From positions 1 to 37,874 of the forward strand of contig JAQTMR010000020.1 in assembly GCA_028714255.1 (NCBI GenBank): a stretch of 37,874 nt of DNA, in the 5' to 3' direction. The notes beneath the pieces were generated by a model. That model was given only the letters and a program-made list of their open reading frames with translations. It was not told where the DNA came from and did no database searches. Positions 6,896 to 15,771 of this stretch are shown piece after piece. A program made the position numbers and the translations under genes. Numbering within the stretch: position 1 is the stretch's first letter; each line of letters opens with the position of its first letter. This DNA comes from Phycisphaerae bacterium. GTDB lineage: Bacteria > Planctomycetota > Phycisphaerae > Sedimentisphaerales > Anaerobacaceae.

Positions 6896-8668
6896 ATGCG
6901 AGAAAAATCTGCTGTTATTTTGTGTTTAATTCTGGTTTTTGCCGCGAGCGGTGTTGCTGCGCCGTCTGCGGGCGGTGTTATTAAAAGCGATGTTGTTACC
7001 ATTTCAGTTGAGAGGCAGCATGAAGTTGTCGGGCTGAACAGCAAATCTGCGCTGGCAATTCATTTCGAGTTGAAAAAGGACTGGCACTTCTACGCGTTCG
7101 CTGGGACTGCGCCGGGCGGGGTGAATCTTAAACTGGCGCCATCTTCGAAGGAAGATTATATAAGTTTTTCTGAACCGATATTTCCTCAGCCGCATTTTTA
7201 TTTTGACAAGACGTTAAACGAAAAGCTCGATGTATTCAGCGGTGAATTTACGGTGTTTCTGCCTTTTAGCGTTTCTGGGCCTGGCTTGACAGGGGACAAG
7301 CCGGTTAATGTCAACGTTAAGATAGGTGTTGAAGGAGCGGTATGCTCGGATGTTCAATGTCGCATTCCGGATTTTGGCGAATTGAATATAGAAGTCAAAA
7401 TAGCTGATTCGCCAATGGGGCGGGCAAAATTTTTCCTGCCGGATGCTGCGAAAACGGTGCCGTTGGAGACAGAGGGGGTTAGTTATTCGGTGTGGTTCGC
7501 TCTTGGCTTGGCGTTTTTGGCAGGGCTGACTCTGAATATTATGCCATGCGTTTGGCCTGTGCTGCCTTTGGTGGTATTACGCATCGTAGAACAAGCCAAG
7601 ACAGGAAAAGGCACGAAGCTGGCGATGGGGCTTGCTTTTTCGCTCGGGATATTGTTGTTTTTTGCATGTCTGGCAGGAGCGAATATTGTTCTTCATCTTG
7701 CTTACGGCAGGGCGTTGCAATGGGGCGACCAGTTGCGTGACCCGACGTTTGTTACAGTATTAGCAATGGTCCTGATTGTATTGGCCCTATTTATGTTCGA
7801 TGTTTTCAGTTTCGCTTTGCCGGTCTCGGTGTCAGGGAAAACCAGCGGCGGTTATGCGGGTACAACAGGGATGGGTTTTCTGGCGGCGGTATTGAGTACG
7901 CCTTGCAGCTTCGGGATATTGGCAGCGGCTTTCGCGTGGGCGCAGGCGCAGCCTTTAGTGCCGGCTACTATTGCGATAATGGCCATAGGTATAGGTATGG
8001 CTGTGCCGTATGTAATTCTGACTGCGATTCCGGGCCTTTTGGATAATTTGCCGAAGCCCGGCAAATGGATGGACATTTTCAAAAAAGCAGTAGGTTTTAT
8101 TCTGCTTGGTATCGCTGTCTGGATGATAACGATAGTGCCGGAGGGACGCAGGACGGGATTGCTGTTTTATTCAGTTATTCTTTCATTTTGCGTATGGATG
8201 TGGGGAGGATGGGTAAGCTTTGATTCCAAAACTTCGAACAGGATAATTGTTCGGTTAGTTGCGATACTGCTTGCCGTCAGCTCTGGCTTCTGGTTGTTGT
8301 CGGCTCCGAAGGTGCTGGTGGATTGGCAGAAATACGATGCGGAGCTTATAGAGAAATCACTTGCTGAAAATAAACCTGTTCTGATTAAGTTTACGGCGGA
8401 CTGGTGCTTGAGCTGCAAGGCTGTGGAGAAACTGGTTTACCAGCGAAAAGACGTTGCGGAATTGATACAACAAAAAGGGGTTGTCGCTATAAAAGCGGAT
8501 ACTACGGCGAAAGATTATCCCGCGACGAAAGCACTTAAAGATATGTATAACGAACCCGGCGTGCCGGTAAGTATGCTGTTTATGCCGGGCGAGAAAGAGC
8601 CGATTAAATGGCGTGACAAGACCTTCGGTGATGAGTTGAAAAAAACTCTGGAGAATATCAATCCCTGA
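6896..8668 (+). CDS. dsbD: DsbD-type thiol:disulfide interchange protein
   Basis: 590 residues with three parts. A signal peptide leads into a periplasmic DsbD-alpha-like domain with CSDVQC (C150, C155). A membrane domain of about eight helices carries the two intramembrane redox cysteines in NIMPCVWPVLP (C218) and STPCSFGI (C337). A C-terminal thioredoxin domain has ADWCLSCK (C504, C507). All three cysteine pairs needed to relay electrons from cytoplasmic thioredoxin to periplasmic partners are therefore present. It lies 59 bp after ftsH and upstream of a small lipoprotein gene. Its periplasmic partner is not in the window. Confidence 0.9.
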   Translation: MREKSAVILCLILVFAASGVAAPSAGGVIKSDVVTISVERQHEVVGLNSKSALAIHFELKKDWHFYAFAGTAPGGVNLKLAPSSKEDYISFSEPIFPQPHFYFDKTLNEKLDVFSGEFTVFLPFSVSGPGLTGDKPVNVNVKIGVEGAVCSDVQCRIPDFGELNIEVKIADSPMGRAKFFLPDAAKTVPLETEGVSYSVWFALGLAFLAGLTLNIMPCVWPVLPLVVLRIVEQAKTGKGTKLAMGLAFSLGILLFFACLAGANIVLHLAYGRALQWGDQLRDPTFVTVLAMVLIVLALFMFDVFSFALPVSVSGKTSGGYAGTTGMGFLAAVLSTPCSFGILAAAFAWAQAQPLVPATIAIMAIGIGMAVPYVILTAIPGLLDNLPKPGKWMDIFKKAVGFILLGIAVWMITIVPEGRRTGLLFYSVILSFCVWMWGGWVSFDSKTSNRIIVRLVAILLAVSSGFWLLSAPKVLVDWQKYDAELIEKSLAENKPVLIKFTADWCLSCKAVEKLVYQRKDVAELIQQKGVVAIKADTTAKDYPATKALKDMYNEPGVPVSMLFMPGEKEPIKWRDKTFGDELKKTLENINP

Positions 8669-8730
8669 TTTCTCGCAATGAGGCAATGCAACAAATCGCA
8701 GGTTTGTTGAAATAGCGGAAGGCATCTCAA

Positions 8731-9345
8731 ATGAAAAGATTATTCATTATATTGCTGGTTGTAATGATAAGCATGGCCTCGTGTGTGATAAAGGAGAAAG
8801 AAATGGCAAAAGAGAGCAGGTCGTCTGCATTCCAGCCGGAACCTCTTGGTGATGACTGGAGCAGGTCGCTTGTCGGCGAGTGGGAAGGCTCTGGCGAATC
8901 AAATGCGGGAGAAGGTAAAGGCCGGACTAAAATAGAATTGGGTTTGAATGGGCAATTTCTAATTATGAAAGGCGAGGCCGAGATAGCTGAAATAACTCCT
9001 GAGCAAAGACAATATCTTAAAGAGACTATGCACGCTACTGATGAGGATATCGCAAAATTTCAAGGTTCGACTTTCAAAGAGTTGCAGATTCGCACTATCG
9101 ACCCAAAAACCGGCGAAATTGTCGGGTACTTGTTTGACAGTATGCGCTGTATTGCCAGGGGCACCGGCAGACGGGAAGGAAATAAAGAGATTATGGAATG
9201 GCAATGGTTTGCGCAGGGGCAGGGGGCTTTAAGTACACGCATTACAGAAAAAGTCAGCGATGATAAGTTTATCATTACTGAAAAATATACTATGCCTGAC
9301 GGGAGTATAATGGAGGACAAGGGGGAAATGATTCGGAAGAAGTGA
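8731..9345 (+). CDS. Secreted lipoprotein, DUF1579-like
   Basis: 204 residues. The signal peptide ends in SMASC, a good lipobox, so the protein should be lipid-anchored at Cys17. The rest resembles DUF1579: LVGEWEGSGES near the start, a long middle, FDSMRCIARGTG, and repeated beta strands (KFIITEKYTMPDGSIMEDKGEMIRKK). Such proteins form a lipocalin-like barrel with no defined ligand. An acidic helical insertion (TPEQRQYLKETMHATDEDIAKFQ) sits in the middle. It is close to dsbD and nth but shares no obvious function with them. Confidence 0.65.
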   Translation: MKRLFIILLVVMISMASCVIKEKEMAKESRSSAFQPEPLGDDWSRSLVGEWEGSGESNAGEGKGRTKIELGLNGQFLIMKGEAEIAEITPEQRQYLKETMHATDEDIAKFQGSTFKELQIRTIDPKTGEIVGYLFDSMRCIARGTGRREGNKEIMEWQWFAQGQGALSTRITEKVSDDKFIITEKYTMPDGSIMEDKGEMIRKK

Positions 9346-9361
9346 GTAAATAAAATAGAAG

Positions 9362-10036
9362 ATGGCGAAAAAAGCAAAGATAAAAGTCAATCAAGCTGAG
9401 GTGGCGGGGAGGGTCAGGAAGATTTTTCCAGTACTGAAGAAGATGTACCCGGATGCGAGAATTGCACTTAATTTTAAGAATCCTCTGGAGCTTTTGATAG
9501 CGACGATTTTGTCGGCCCAGTGCACGGATGTGCGGGTTAATATAGTGACAGAGACGTTGTTTAAGAAATACAAGTCGGCTGCGGACTGGGCGAAGGCGGA
9601 TATAAAGGAGATTGAGTCGGATATTAAGAGCACCGGCTTTTATCATAATAAGGCAGTCAACATTAAAGGAGCCTGCGGGGAGATAATCGAGCGGTTCGGC
9701 GGGAAAGTGCCTAAGACGATGGAGGAGCTCGTAACGCTTCCGGGCGTGGGCAGGAAGACGGCAAATGTTGTCCTCGGTAATGCATTCGGGGTTCCGGGGA
9801 TAGCGTGCGATACGCACGTTATTCGGCTTAGCAGGCGGCTGGAGCTTTCCGGCAACAGCGACCCCGTAAAGTTGGAATTTGATTTAGCCGAGATAATACC
9901 AAGGAAGGATTGGACGATGTTCAGTCATTTGCTGATTTTTCACGGGAGAAATATCTGCAAGGCACGTAAGCCCGATTGTGGGAATTGCGGGATTGCGAGA
10001 TACTGTCCTGCTGCGAATAATCCGAAGTTATGGTAA
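9362..10036 (+). CDS. nth: Endonuclease III (DNA glycosylase/AP lyase)
   Basis: 224 residues. Removes oxidised pyrimidines and nicks abasic sites in base-excision repair. The helix-hairpin-helix LPGVGRKTANVVLG contains the catalytic lysine (K132), and the catalytic aspartate (D150) lies in CDTHVIRLSRR, exactly 18 residues later as in the E. coli enzyme. The C-terminal 4Fe-4S loop has the C-x6-C-x2-C-x5-C spacing (CKARKPDCGNCGIARYC). All key residues are present. The start ATG is 17 bp after the lipoprotein stop. Confidence 0.95.
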   Translation: MAKKAKIKVNQAEVAGRVRKIFPVLKKMYPDARIALNFKNPLELLIATILSAQCTDVRVNIVTETLFKKYKSAADWAKADIKEIESDIKSTGFYHNKAVNIKGACGEIIERFGGKVPKTMEELVTLPGVGRKTANVVLGNAFGVPGIACDTHVIRLSRRLELSGNSDPVKLEFDLAEIIPRKDWTMFSHLLIFHGRNICKARKPDCGNCGIARYCPAANNPKLW

Positions 10037-10090
10037 GTAAATATTGCCTCGTGACCGGAGTGACGAGTCACGAGAGACGAGGGACGAATT

Positions 10091-10786
10091 ATGATGGAGA
10101 TTACTGAAAGCCCGGTGAGAGACCTGTGGCGGATATTTAGAATAATGGCGGAATTCGTGGAAGGGTTCGATGAGCTTGCTACGGTCGGGCCTGCGGTGTC
10201 GATTTTCGGTTCGGCCCGAGCAAAGCCTGGGGAGCAGTATTACCAGCTTGCGGAAAAAACCGCTTCGGAGATAGCCAAGGCCGGTTTTGCGGTGATAACC
10301 GGCGGCGGCGGCGGGATAATGGAGGCAGCTAATAAGGGGGCTACGGATGCGGGCGGAAAAAGCATCGGCCTGAATATCGAAATACCGAAAGAGCAGGTGC
10401 CGAACGAATATCAGAATTTGTCGCTGCATTTTAAATACTTTTTCTGCCGGAAGGTGATGTTCCTTAAATACGCACACGGCTTTATAGTTTTCCCCGGCGG
10501 GTTCGGGACCATGGACGAATTTACCGAGGCGTTTGTTTTGATTCAGACCTTAAGACAAGCGTCGTTTCCAGTGGTTTTGATGGGCAGCGATTATTGGGGG
10601 GGATTAATCAACTGGATTAAGGAAAAGATGCTCAATGAGCACAACTATATTTCAGCGGAAGATTTGAAAGTGTTCACGGTGGTGGACAAGCCGGAGGATG
10701 CGGTCAAGATTATCGTGGATTTCAAGAAGTCAAAGGGCCAAATTGGAATCGATTTGCCGTCTGAAATGAAAAAGCCGAAAAGTTAA
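10091..10786 (+). CDS. LOG family protein (TIGR00730-type nucleotide 5'-monophosphate phosphoribohydrolase)
   Basis: 231 residues. The Rossmann-like fold signatures are intact: SIFGSARAKPG near the N-terminus, AVITGGGGGIMEAANKGA, and the catalytic PGGFGTMDEFTEA. Family members cleave the N-glycosidic bond of nucleoside monophosphates (cytokinin-type or AMP). An extra N-terminal helix (about 35 residues) places it in the longer bacterial subfamily. It runs tail to tail with the radical SAM gene, and the two stop regions overlap by 4 bp. The 54 bp upstream hold a degenerate GACGA repeat and no strong ribosome binding site. Confidence 0.88.
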   Translation: MMEITESPVRDLWRIFRIMAEFVEGFDELATVGPAVSIFGSARAKPGEQYYQLAEKTASEIAKAGFAVITGGGGGIMEAANKGATDAGGKSIGLNIEIPKEQVPNEYQNLSLHFKYFFCRKVMFLKYAHGFIVFPGGFGTMDEFTEAFVLIQTLRQASFPVVLMGSDYWGGLINWIKEKMLNEHNYISAEDLKVFTVVDKPEDAVKIIVDFKKSKGQIGIDLPSEMKKPKS

Positions 10787-12531
10787 AGGCTCAAAGTTTT
10801 ATTTAAGTGAGTAAGCAGGTATTTTTTGTCGGGGCCGCCTAAGTGTTCCCAGGGGAGGGTTTCATCGGGTTGGAATTTCCTTGTCGCAAGAGCGTTCAAG
10901 TCGAGGCCGAATTTTTCAAAGGCTGACTGCCATACAGCGAGGTCGAAACACTCATTCCATAAATCGAATTTCGCCCCGTTTTTCCATGCCTGTTCTATGA
11001 CGTCGGACAAGTTTCTATCGCCCCTGCCGATTGCCGATTCGAGGACGCTGCGTTCTATGTCGTGGAACTTAAACTGAACCATTTTTGCCCGGAGGTTTCT
11101 TTTCTCGTCGAGTATCAATTTTTTTGCCTGCTCGAAATAGGCCATTGGCTTTTGCCCCAGCCAGCCGAAGGGCGTGTGCGGCTTGGGGACGAGCCAGCTT
11201 ATGGTTACGTTAATTTGACCGAGTTTTCCATCGATTTGTTTTCGCAGATTGGCTAATTGAAGTGAAAGATTTACAATATTTTTTATGTCTTCTTCCGTTT
11301 CGCCCGGCAGGCCCACCATAAAATAGAGTTTCAGTTTTTGCCAGCCTGCCTTGTAAGCAGATTCGGCGGCGGCGAATAAATCTTCGTCTTTTAAGGGTTT
11401 GTTGATAATCTCTCTTAATCTTTCGCCGGCAGCTTCGACGGCGATTGTCATGCCGGCTTTTCTTACCGAGGTTACCAATTCCGGCAGCATTTTTAACTGC
11501 GAGTCAACTCGCAGGCTCGGCACGGAAAGGCCAACGTGTTTATCCTGGAAATACCCGTTCAATTTTGTTATCAGTTCTTCGATTTCGGGATAGTCGGCGG
11601 TTGATAAACTGAGCAGGCCTATCGTGTCGAAGCCGGTAGCGTGGTAACAGGCCTTTGCGATTTCTATTATTTTTTCGACGCTGCGGTAACGGATGGGTCT
11701 TCTGCAGAAGCTGGCCTGGCAGAAGCAACACCTGCCGGGACAGCCCCGCATAATCTCGACGCTGACTCGTTCGTGAACGGTCTGGGCGAAGGGGACTATC
11801 GGCTTGAGCGGGGCGGGGGCGTTTTCGAAATCTTTAACGACGGCGTTGATTAGTTTTGAGTTTTGAGTTATAAGTTTTGAGTTATAAATGGCGGGGACAT
11901 AAGCCCATTGGAATTTTTCGGCGGCTTTTGTCAGGATGTCTTTTTTCGGGGTTTCTTTTTGTTTTTCGGATTTTACGAGTTCGGCCAGTTCCGCGACGGC
12001 TTCTTCGCCTTCGCCAAGCAGGAATAAGTCAAAGAAAACTGCCATCGGCTCGCAGCAGTTAGCCATGCCGCCGCCGGCAATTATCAGAGGGTCGTTCTCA
12101 CTGCGGTCGGCGCTTCGGATATTGATGCCGCCGAGGTCGAGTATATTCAGCACGTTGGTATAGCAAAGTTCGTTGGTAAGACTAAAGCCGACGATATCGA
12201 AACTATCGAGCGATGCTTTGGATTCGAGGCTGAACAGAGGGATGTTTTTGTCGCGGAGGATTTTTTCTGCGTCGAGCCAGGGTGCGAATACCCGCTCGGC
12301 GGCTATGCCATCGAGATTATTAAGGATGTCATATATTATCGCCATGCCGGTATTGCTCATTCCGACTTCGTAGGTGTCGGGGAAGCACAATGCAACCGTA
12401 AGGTCGCACTTTGCGAGGTCTTTTTTGATTTGGTTTATTTCGCCTCCGATGTATCGGCTGGGGCCGCGAACGTACGGCAGGAAGGAGCGGTTTATCTGGT
12501 CAGCCAGCAGTTTTATTTCTTTTTTATTCAT
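10783..12531 (-). CDS. B12-binding-like radical SAM protein, TIGR03960 type
   Basis: 582 residues. The N-terminal part has the B12-binding-like signature (LCFPDTYEVGMSNTGMAIIYDILN) and the core carries the radical SAM cysteines in RGCPGRCCFCQA (CxxxCxxC), followed by GLPGETEEDI. By family it is a cobalamin-type radical SAM enzyme of unknown substrate, often fused to a DUF2344 domain; here the protein stops soon after LPWEHLGGPDKKYLL and lacks both DUF2344 and the usual Cys-rich tail. Residues about 215-228 (NSKLITQNSKLI) are encoded by an AT-rich repeat otherwise found between genes, inserted in frame before the SAM domain. It overlaps the LOG gene by 4 bp at the 3' ends. No clear ribosome binding site precedes the ATG. 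Confidence 0.85.
   Translation of the reverse strand: MNKKEIKLLADQINRSFLPYVRGPSRYIGGEINQIKKDLAKCDLTVALCFPDTYEVGMSNTGMAIIYDILNNLDGIAAERVFAPWLDAEKILRDKNIPLFSLESKASLDSFDIVGFSLTNELCYTNVLNILDLGGINIRSADRSENDPLIIAGGGMANCCEPMAVFFDLFLLGEGEEAVAELAELVKSEKQKETPKKDILTKAAEKFQWAYVPAIYNSKLITQNSKLINAVVKDFENAPAPLKPIVPFAQTVHERVSVEIMRGCPGRCCFCQASFCRRPIRYRSVEKIIEIAKACYHATGFDTIGLLSLSTADYPEIEELITKLNGYFQDKHVGLSVPSLRVDSQLKMLPELVTSVRKAGMTIAVEAAGERLREIINKPLKDEDLFAAAESAYKAGWQKLKLYFMVGLPGETEEDIKNIVNLSLQLANLRKQIDGKLGQINVTISWLVPKPHTPFGWLGQKPMAYFEQAKKLILDEKRNLRAKMVQFKFHDIERSVLESAIGRGDRNLSDVIEQAWKNGAKFDLWNECFDLAVWQSAFEKFGLDLNALATRKFQPDETLPWEHLGGPDKKYLLTHLNKTLSL
11851..11888 (-). repeat. TTTTGAGTT-type repeat inside the radical SAM gene
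   Basis: Three copies of TTTTGAGTT (plus strand 11854-11862, 11861-11869, 11875-11883) in an AT-rich stretch. The same kind of sequence occurs between genes at about 1303-1339. It stays in frame and adds about 13 residues. Confidence 0.7.
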
Positions 12532-12618
12532 TGGGGCATTATAGATTGATTATTGATTATTTTCTATTTATTATTATTCGATTATCAATTATCAAATCCC
12601 GTTCGTTGAAAGGATTTT

Positions 12619-13671
12619 ATGGAGAAGAGAGACCGCATTTTTGTTGAAGTTGCCATCGGCCTCATTTTGATTACGGCAGTCGGATATTTTTTAATTATAG
12701 CGAGGCCTGCAGCGAAGGTCGATGTTGAGAGCGGCTACAGGGAGGTTATGGGGACGTTTGTGAGGATTGTTGCCGTTGCGGCAGATTCGGATACGGCGGA
12801 GATGTGTGTTGAAGTCGGCCTGGCGGAGGTCGAAAGAATTGACGGGCTGATGAGCCGATACAAGAGCGATTCGGATGTAAGCGAATTGAACCGTGAGGGG
12901 TTCAGCAGGGTGGTGAAGGTTAGTCAATCGACTTACGAAGTGCTGCGAAGAAGTATCGAGTTCAGCAAGCTTAGCGGCGGGGCGTTCGATGTTACGGTTG
13001 GGCCTTTGATGGAGCTATGGCATTTAGCAGGAGAGGCGAATACCCTTCCGACTGATGCGGAATTAGAGCAGGTTCATTCGAGAGTCGGCTATGGCAAACT
13101 TATAATGGATGCGAATGAAGAGAGCATCCGGTTCGCGGCGGAGGGGATGAGAGTGGATTTGGGCGGGATAGCAAAGGGATATGCGATTGATAAGGCGGTC
13201 GAGGTAATGCGAAAGGCTGGGGCGGCGGGCGGAATGGTCGATATCGGCGGGGAGATTAAGTGCTTCGGTTTGCCATCGGCGGGTCAAAAGAACTGGCGGG
13301 TCGGTTTGCAGGACCCGAATGAGGCGAAAGATGGTTTCGATGCGGGTACGCCTTTATTGGTTTTGGATTTGACTGATGTTACGGTCGCTACGAGCGGGCA
13401 TTACAGGCGGTTCGTTACGATAGGGGGTAAAAGGTACAGCCATATAGTTAATCCCGGAAGCGGGCACAGCAGTGAGAGTTTGTCGAGTATCACGATTATT
13501 TGTCCCAGTGCGATTGATGCGGATGCCCTGGCGACGGCGGTAGCGGTGATGGGCAAGGAAAAAGGTCTTGCGTTAATTGAGTCGCTGCCGGGGGCCGAAG
13601 CGATTTTAATAACTTCAGCACCGGAGTATAAACTAATCAAGACAAGCGGCGCAGAAAAATTTATCGAGTAA
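12619..13671 (+). CDS. apbE: FAD:protein FMN transferase (ApbE)
   Basis: 350 residues. ApbE transfers FMN from FAD to a Ser/Thr in Dxx(S/T)GA(S/T) motifs of NqrB/C and RnfD/G outside the cytoplasm. An N-terminal membrane anchor (VAIGLILITAVGYFLII) lacks a lipobox cysteine. The body shows MGTFVRIVA, MSRYKSDSDVSELN, the flavin-binding DLGGIAKGYAIDKA with VDIGGEIKCFG, and the C-terminal HIVNPGSG and DADALATAVAVMG that bind Mg2+ and FAD. It ends 1 bp from the stop of rnfB on the opposite strand; this placement beside the rnf operon strongly suggests that RnfG and RnfD are its substrates. Confidence 0.93.
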   Translation: MEKRDRIFVEVAIGLILITAVGYFLIIARPAAKVDVESGYREVMGTFVRIVAVAADSDTAEMCVEVGLAEVERIDGLMSRYKSDSDVSELNREGFSRVVKVSQSTYEVLRRSIEFSKLSGGAFDVTVGPLMELWHLAGEANTLPTDAELEQVHSRVGYGKLIMDANEESIRFAAEGMRVDLGGIAKGYAIDKAVEVMRKAGAAGGMVDIGGEIKCFGLPSAGQKNWRVGLQDPNEAKDGFDAGTPLLVLDLTDVTVATSGHYRRFVTIGGKRYSHIVNPGSGHSSESLSSITIICPSAIDADALATAVAVMGKEKGLALIESLPGAEAILITSAPEYKLIKTSGAEKFIE

Positions 13672-13672
13672 A

Positions 13673-14554
13673 TTAAACAGTTGCCGCGGCGGGCTTTTGG
13701 GCCGGCTGGCGAGGTTCGGGGGCGGTTAGGCCTCGAAAGACAATTACGCCGGTGGGGCATTTGTTCATGGCGGTTTTGGTTTGGTCGTTCAGTTCGTATT
13801 TTTCGTAATCCAATCGTGCAAGGTTTTCTTCGATTGCGAATATGTTGGTTTGTTTGAAACATAAGCCGCAACCGATACAGCCGACTTTGCATATCGAGCG
13901 TGTTGTTTTGCCGTTCTCTTTGTTCTTGCAGGCGACGGTCATCATATTTTCATGAGCGAATGGAACCATTTCAATCAGGTTACGCGGGCAGGCCTTCGCG
14001 CATGCTCCGCAGCCGGTGCATTTTTCGTAGTTGACTACAGCAAGGCCGTCGATGATATGCAGTGCGTCGAACTTGCACGCAGCGACGCAATCGCCGTAAC
14101 CGAGGCAGCCGAATTTGCATGCCTGGACATTGACTAACGCGTTTGCGGAGATGCACATTGGTATGCCCTGATATTCGGCGTAAATGGTTTTGTCGCCTGT
14201 GGTCGCTCGGCAGTGGACGATGGGTTTTTTTGCAGGGCCTGATTCGCTGATTTGAAGGTTCAGGATTTCTGCGATTTTGGCAGCAGCTTTTGCTCCGCCC
14301 GGTGCGCACATACCTATCAATGAGGGCTTTTCAGCGACCGCTTTTGCATAAGAACTACATCCCGCGAAGCCGCACGCACCGCAGTCTATTTTCGGAAGCG
14401 CCATGTGTATTTGCTCGACCTTCGGGTCAACTTCGACCTTGAGCTTTATGCTTGCTATCAGAAGCACTATTGCAAAACTTGTACCCAGGCCCAGCATTAT
14501 CAATCCTGCCGGCCAGGCACTGTTCCATAACTCGTACATATTGGCTAAAATCAT
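13673..14554 (-). CDS. rnfB: Rnf complex subunit RnfB (iron-sulfur electron input subunit)
   Basis: 293 residues from the ATG at 14554, which overlaps the rnfA stop as ATGA; a longer open frame to 14635 runs inside rnfA and is not needed. One N-terminal membrane helix (AGLIMLGLGTSFAIVLLIA) is followed by the 4Fe-4S domain DCGACGFAGC and then paired ferredoxin-type clusters (CKFGCLGYGDCVAAC, CTGCGACAKACP) plus a further CKVGCIGCGLC and a late CP. RnfB passes electrons from ferredoxin into the complex. It is the last gene of the operon, and the tail after GVIVFRG is Pro/Ala-rich. Confidence 0.95.
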   Translation of the reverse strand: MILANMYELWNSAWPAGLIMLGLGTSFAIVLLIASIKLKVEVDPKVEQIHMALPKIDCGACGFAGCSSYAKAVAEKPSLIGMCAPGGAKAAAKIAEILNLQISESGPAKKPIVHCRATTGDKTIYAEYQGIPMCISANALVNVQACKFGCLGYGDCVAACKFDALHIIDGLAVVNYEKCTGCGACAKACPRNLIEMVPFAHENMMTVACKNKENGKTTRSICKVGCIGCGLCFKQTNIFAIEENLARLDYEKYELNDQTKTAMNKCPTGVIVFRGLTAPEPRQPAQKPAAATV

Positions 14555-15141
14555 TTTATCATTCCTGCAAAGCCCATAAACGCAAGTGTCAGCAATCCGG
14601 CGGTAATCAATGTAATCGGCGCGCCCCTTAGGCATTTCGGCACGTCAGCCATATTCAGATTCTCGCGGATTCCCGCCATAATACATATCGCCATTGTAAA
14701 ACCGATGCCTGCTCCGAAGCTTAATACAGCCGCCTCCGGCAGATTGTCGATGCCCCAGAGGTTTATGAACAGGCACAGGCCCAGGATGGCGCAGTTGGTG
14801 GTAATCAAAGGCAGAAATATTCCGAAACTTTCATATAGAGATGGGGAAAATTTCCGCATATACATCTCGACAAGCTGAACGGCGCCGGCTATCACGAGTA
14901 TGTAGCAGACATACCGCGTAACCTCCAGGTTCATCGGCATCAGAATCCAGTGGTCAATCATCCACGTCATTGTTCCGCTGAGTGTCACGACAAAGGTCAC
15001 CGCCAAACCCATTCCGAAAGCCATATCTATTCTGCCTGATACGCCGAGGTAGGGACAAATGCCGAGGAATTTCGTCAGGACGAGGTTGTTAACCAGCACG
15101 ATAGATATAAAAGCCATGAGCAGAATGTTAAGCGTATCCAT
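14551..15141 (-). CDS. rnfA: Rnf complex membrane subunit RnfA
   Basis: 196 residues with six predicted membrane helices. Characteristic RnfA/NqrE text is present: VLTKFLGICPYLGVS near the N-terminus with its conserved Cys, and TTNCAILGLCLF with the second. In Rnf and Nqr these cysteines hold an intramembrane iron-sulfur centre between RnfA and RnfE. It lies between rnfE (9 bp gap) and rnfB (4 bp overlap). Confidence 0.95.
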   Translation of the reverse strand: MDTLNILLMAFISIVLVNNLVLTKFLGICPYLGVSGRIDMAFGMGLAVTFVVTLSGTMTWMIDHWILMPMNLEVTRYVCYILVIAGAVQLVEMYMRKFSPSLYESFGIFLPLITTNCAILGLCLFINLWGIDNLPEAAVLSFGAGIGFTMAICIMAGIRENLNMADVPKCLRGAPITLITAGLLTLAFMGFAGMIK

Positions 15142-15150
15142 TTTTTCCTC

Positions 15151-15771
15151 TTATGCTCGTTTTTTGCTTATCAGGTTAACCAGTCCGAGTGTCAGTCCCA
15201 GCGTTATGAATGCTCCGGCAGGCATACTCAATACGGCCCACGGTACGAACCAGGCCGGTAAGACCTTGATTTCCATAACAGCGCCGGTTGAGATGAATTC
15301 TCTTATCGCCGCCAAGATACACAGGGCGAGCGTAAAGCCCGCTCCCATACCGAGTGCATCAATAATACTTATTATTACATTGTTTTTGCTTGCGCAGGCT
15401 TCTGCCCGGCAGATGATAATGCAGTTGACGATAATCAGGGGGACATAAGGCCCAAGCGTTTCGCTCATCTTCGGCACGAACGTCTTTAGAAATAAGTCCG
15501 CTATCGTAACGAAAGTCGCAATCGTCAGCGTAAACATCAGGATTCGCAGGTGCGGCTTTAGGAGATTGCGCATCAGGCTGACAACTATGTTGCTGCATAC
15601 GAGGACAAAGACCACACTTAGGCCCATAGTCAGGGCCGGCTTGACCGCTGCGGTGACCGCCAGTGTCGGGCACATACCCAGAAGCAGACGGAACACCGGG
15701 TTTTCACGCCAGAGTCCCGCCAGCAGTGTCCGCTTGTATAGCGACGTTGTAGTTAGAGCATCACTTGTCAT
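15151..15771 (-). CDS. rnfE: Rnf complex membrane subunit RnfE
   Basis: 206 residues, homologous in layout to RnfA. It shows LWRENPVFRLLLGMCPTLAVT and LIIVNCIIICRAEACASKN, the two conserved cysteine regions that with RnfA bind the membrane iron-sulfur centre. About six membrane helices. Its start overlaps the end of rnfG by 11 bp. Confidence 0.95.
   Translation of the reverse strand: MTSDALTTTSLYKRTLLAGLWRENPVFRLLLGMCPTLAVTAAVKPALTMGLSVVFVLVCSNIVVSLMRNLLKPHLRILMFTLTIATFVTIADLFLKTFVPKMSETLGPYVPLIIVNCIIICRAEACASKNNVIISIIDALGMGAGFTLALCILAAIREFISTGAVMEIKVLPAWFVPWAVLSMPAGAFITLGLTLGLVNLISKKRA

Noticed and set aside
13401-13892. 163-residue open frame on the minus strand spanning the apbE/rnfB junction
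   Set aside because: It is a shadow across two well-supported genes and resembles no family.
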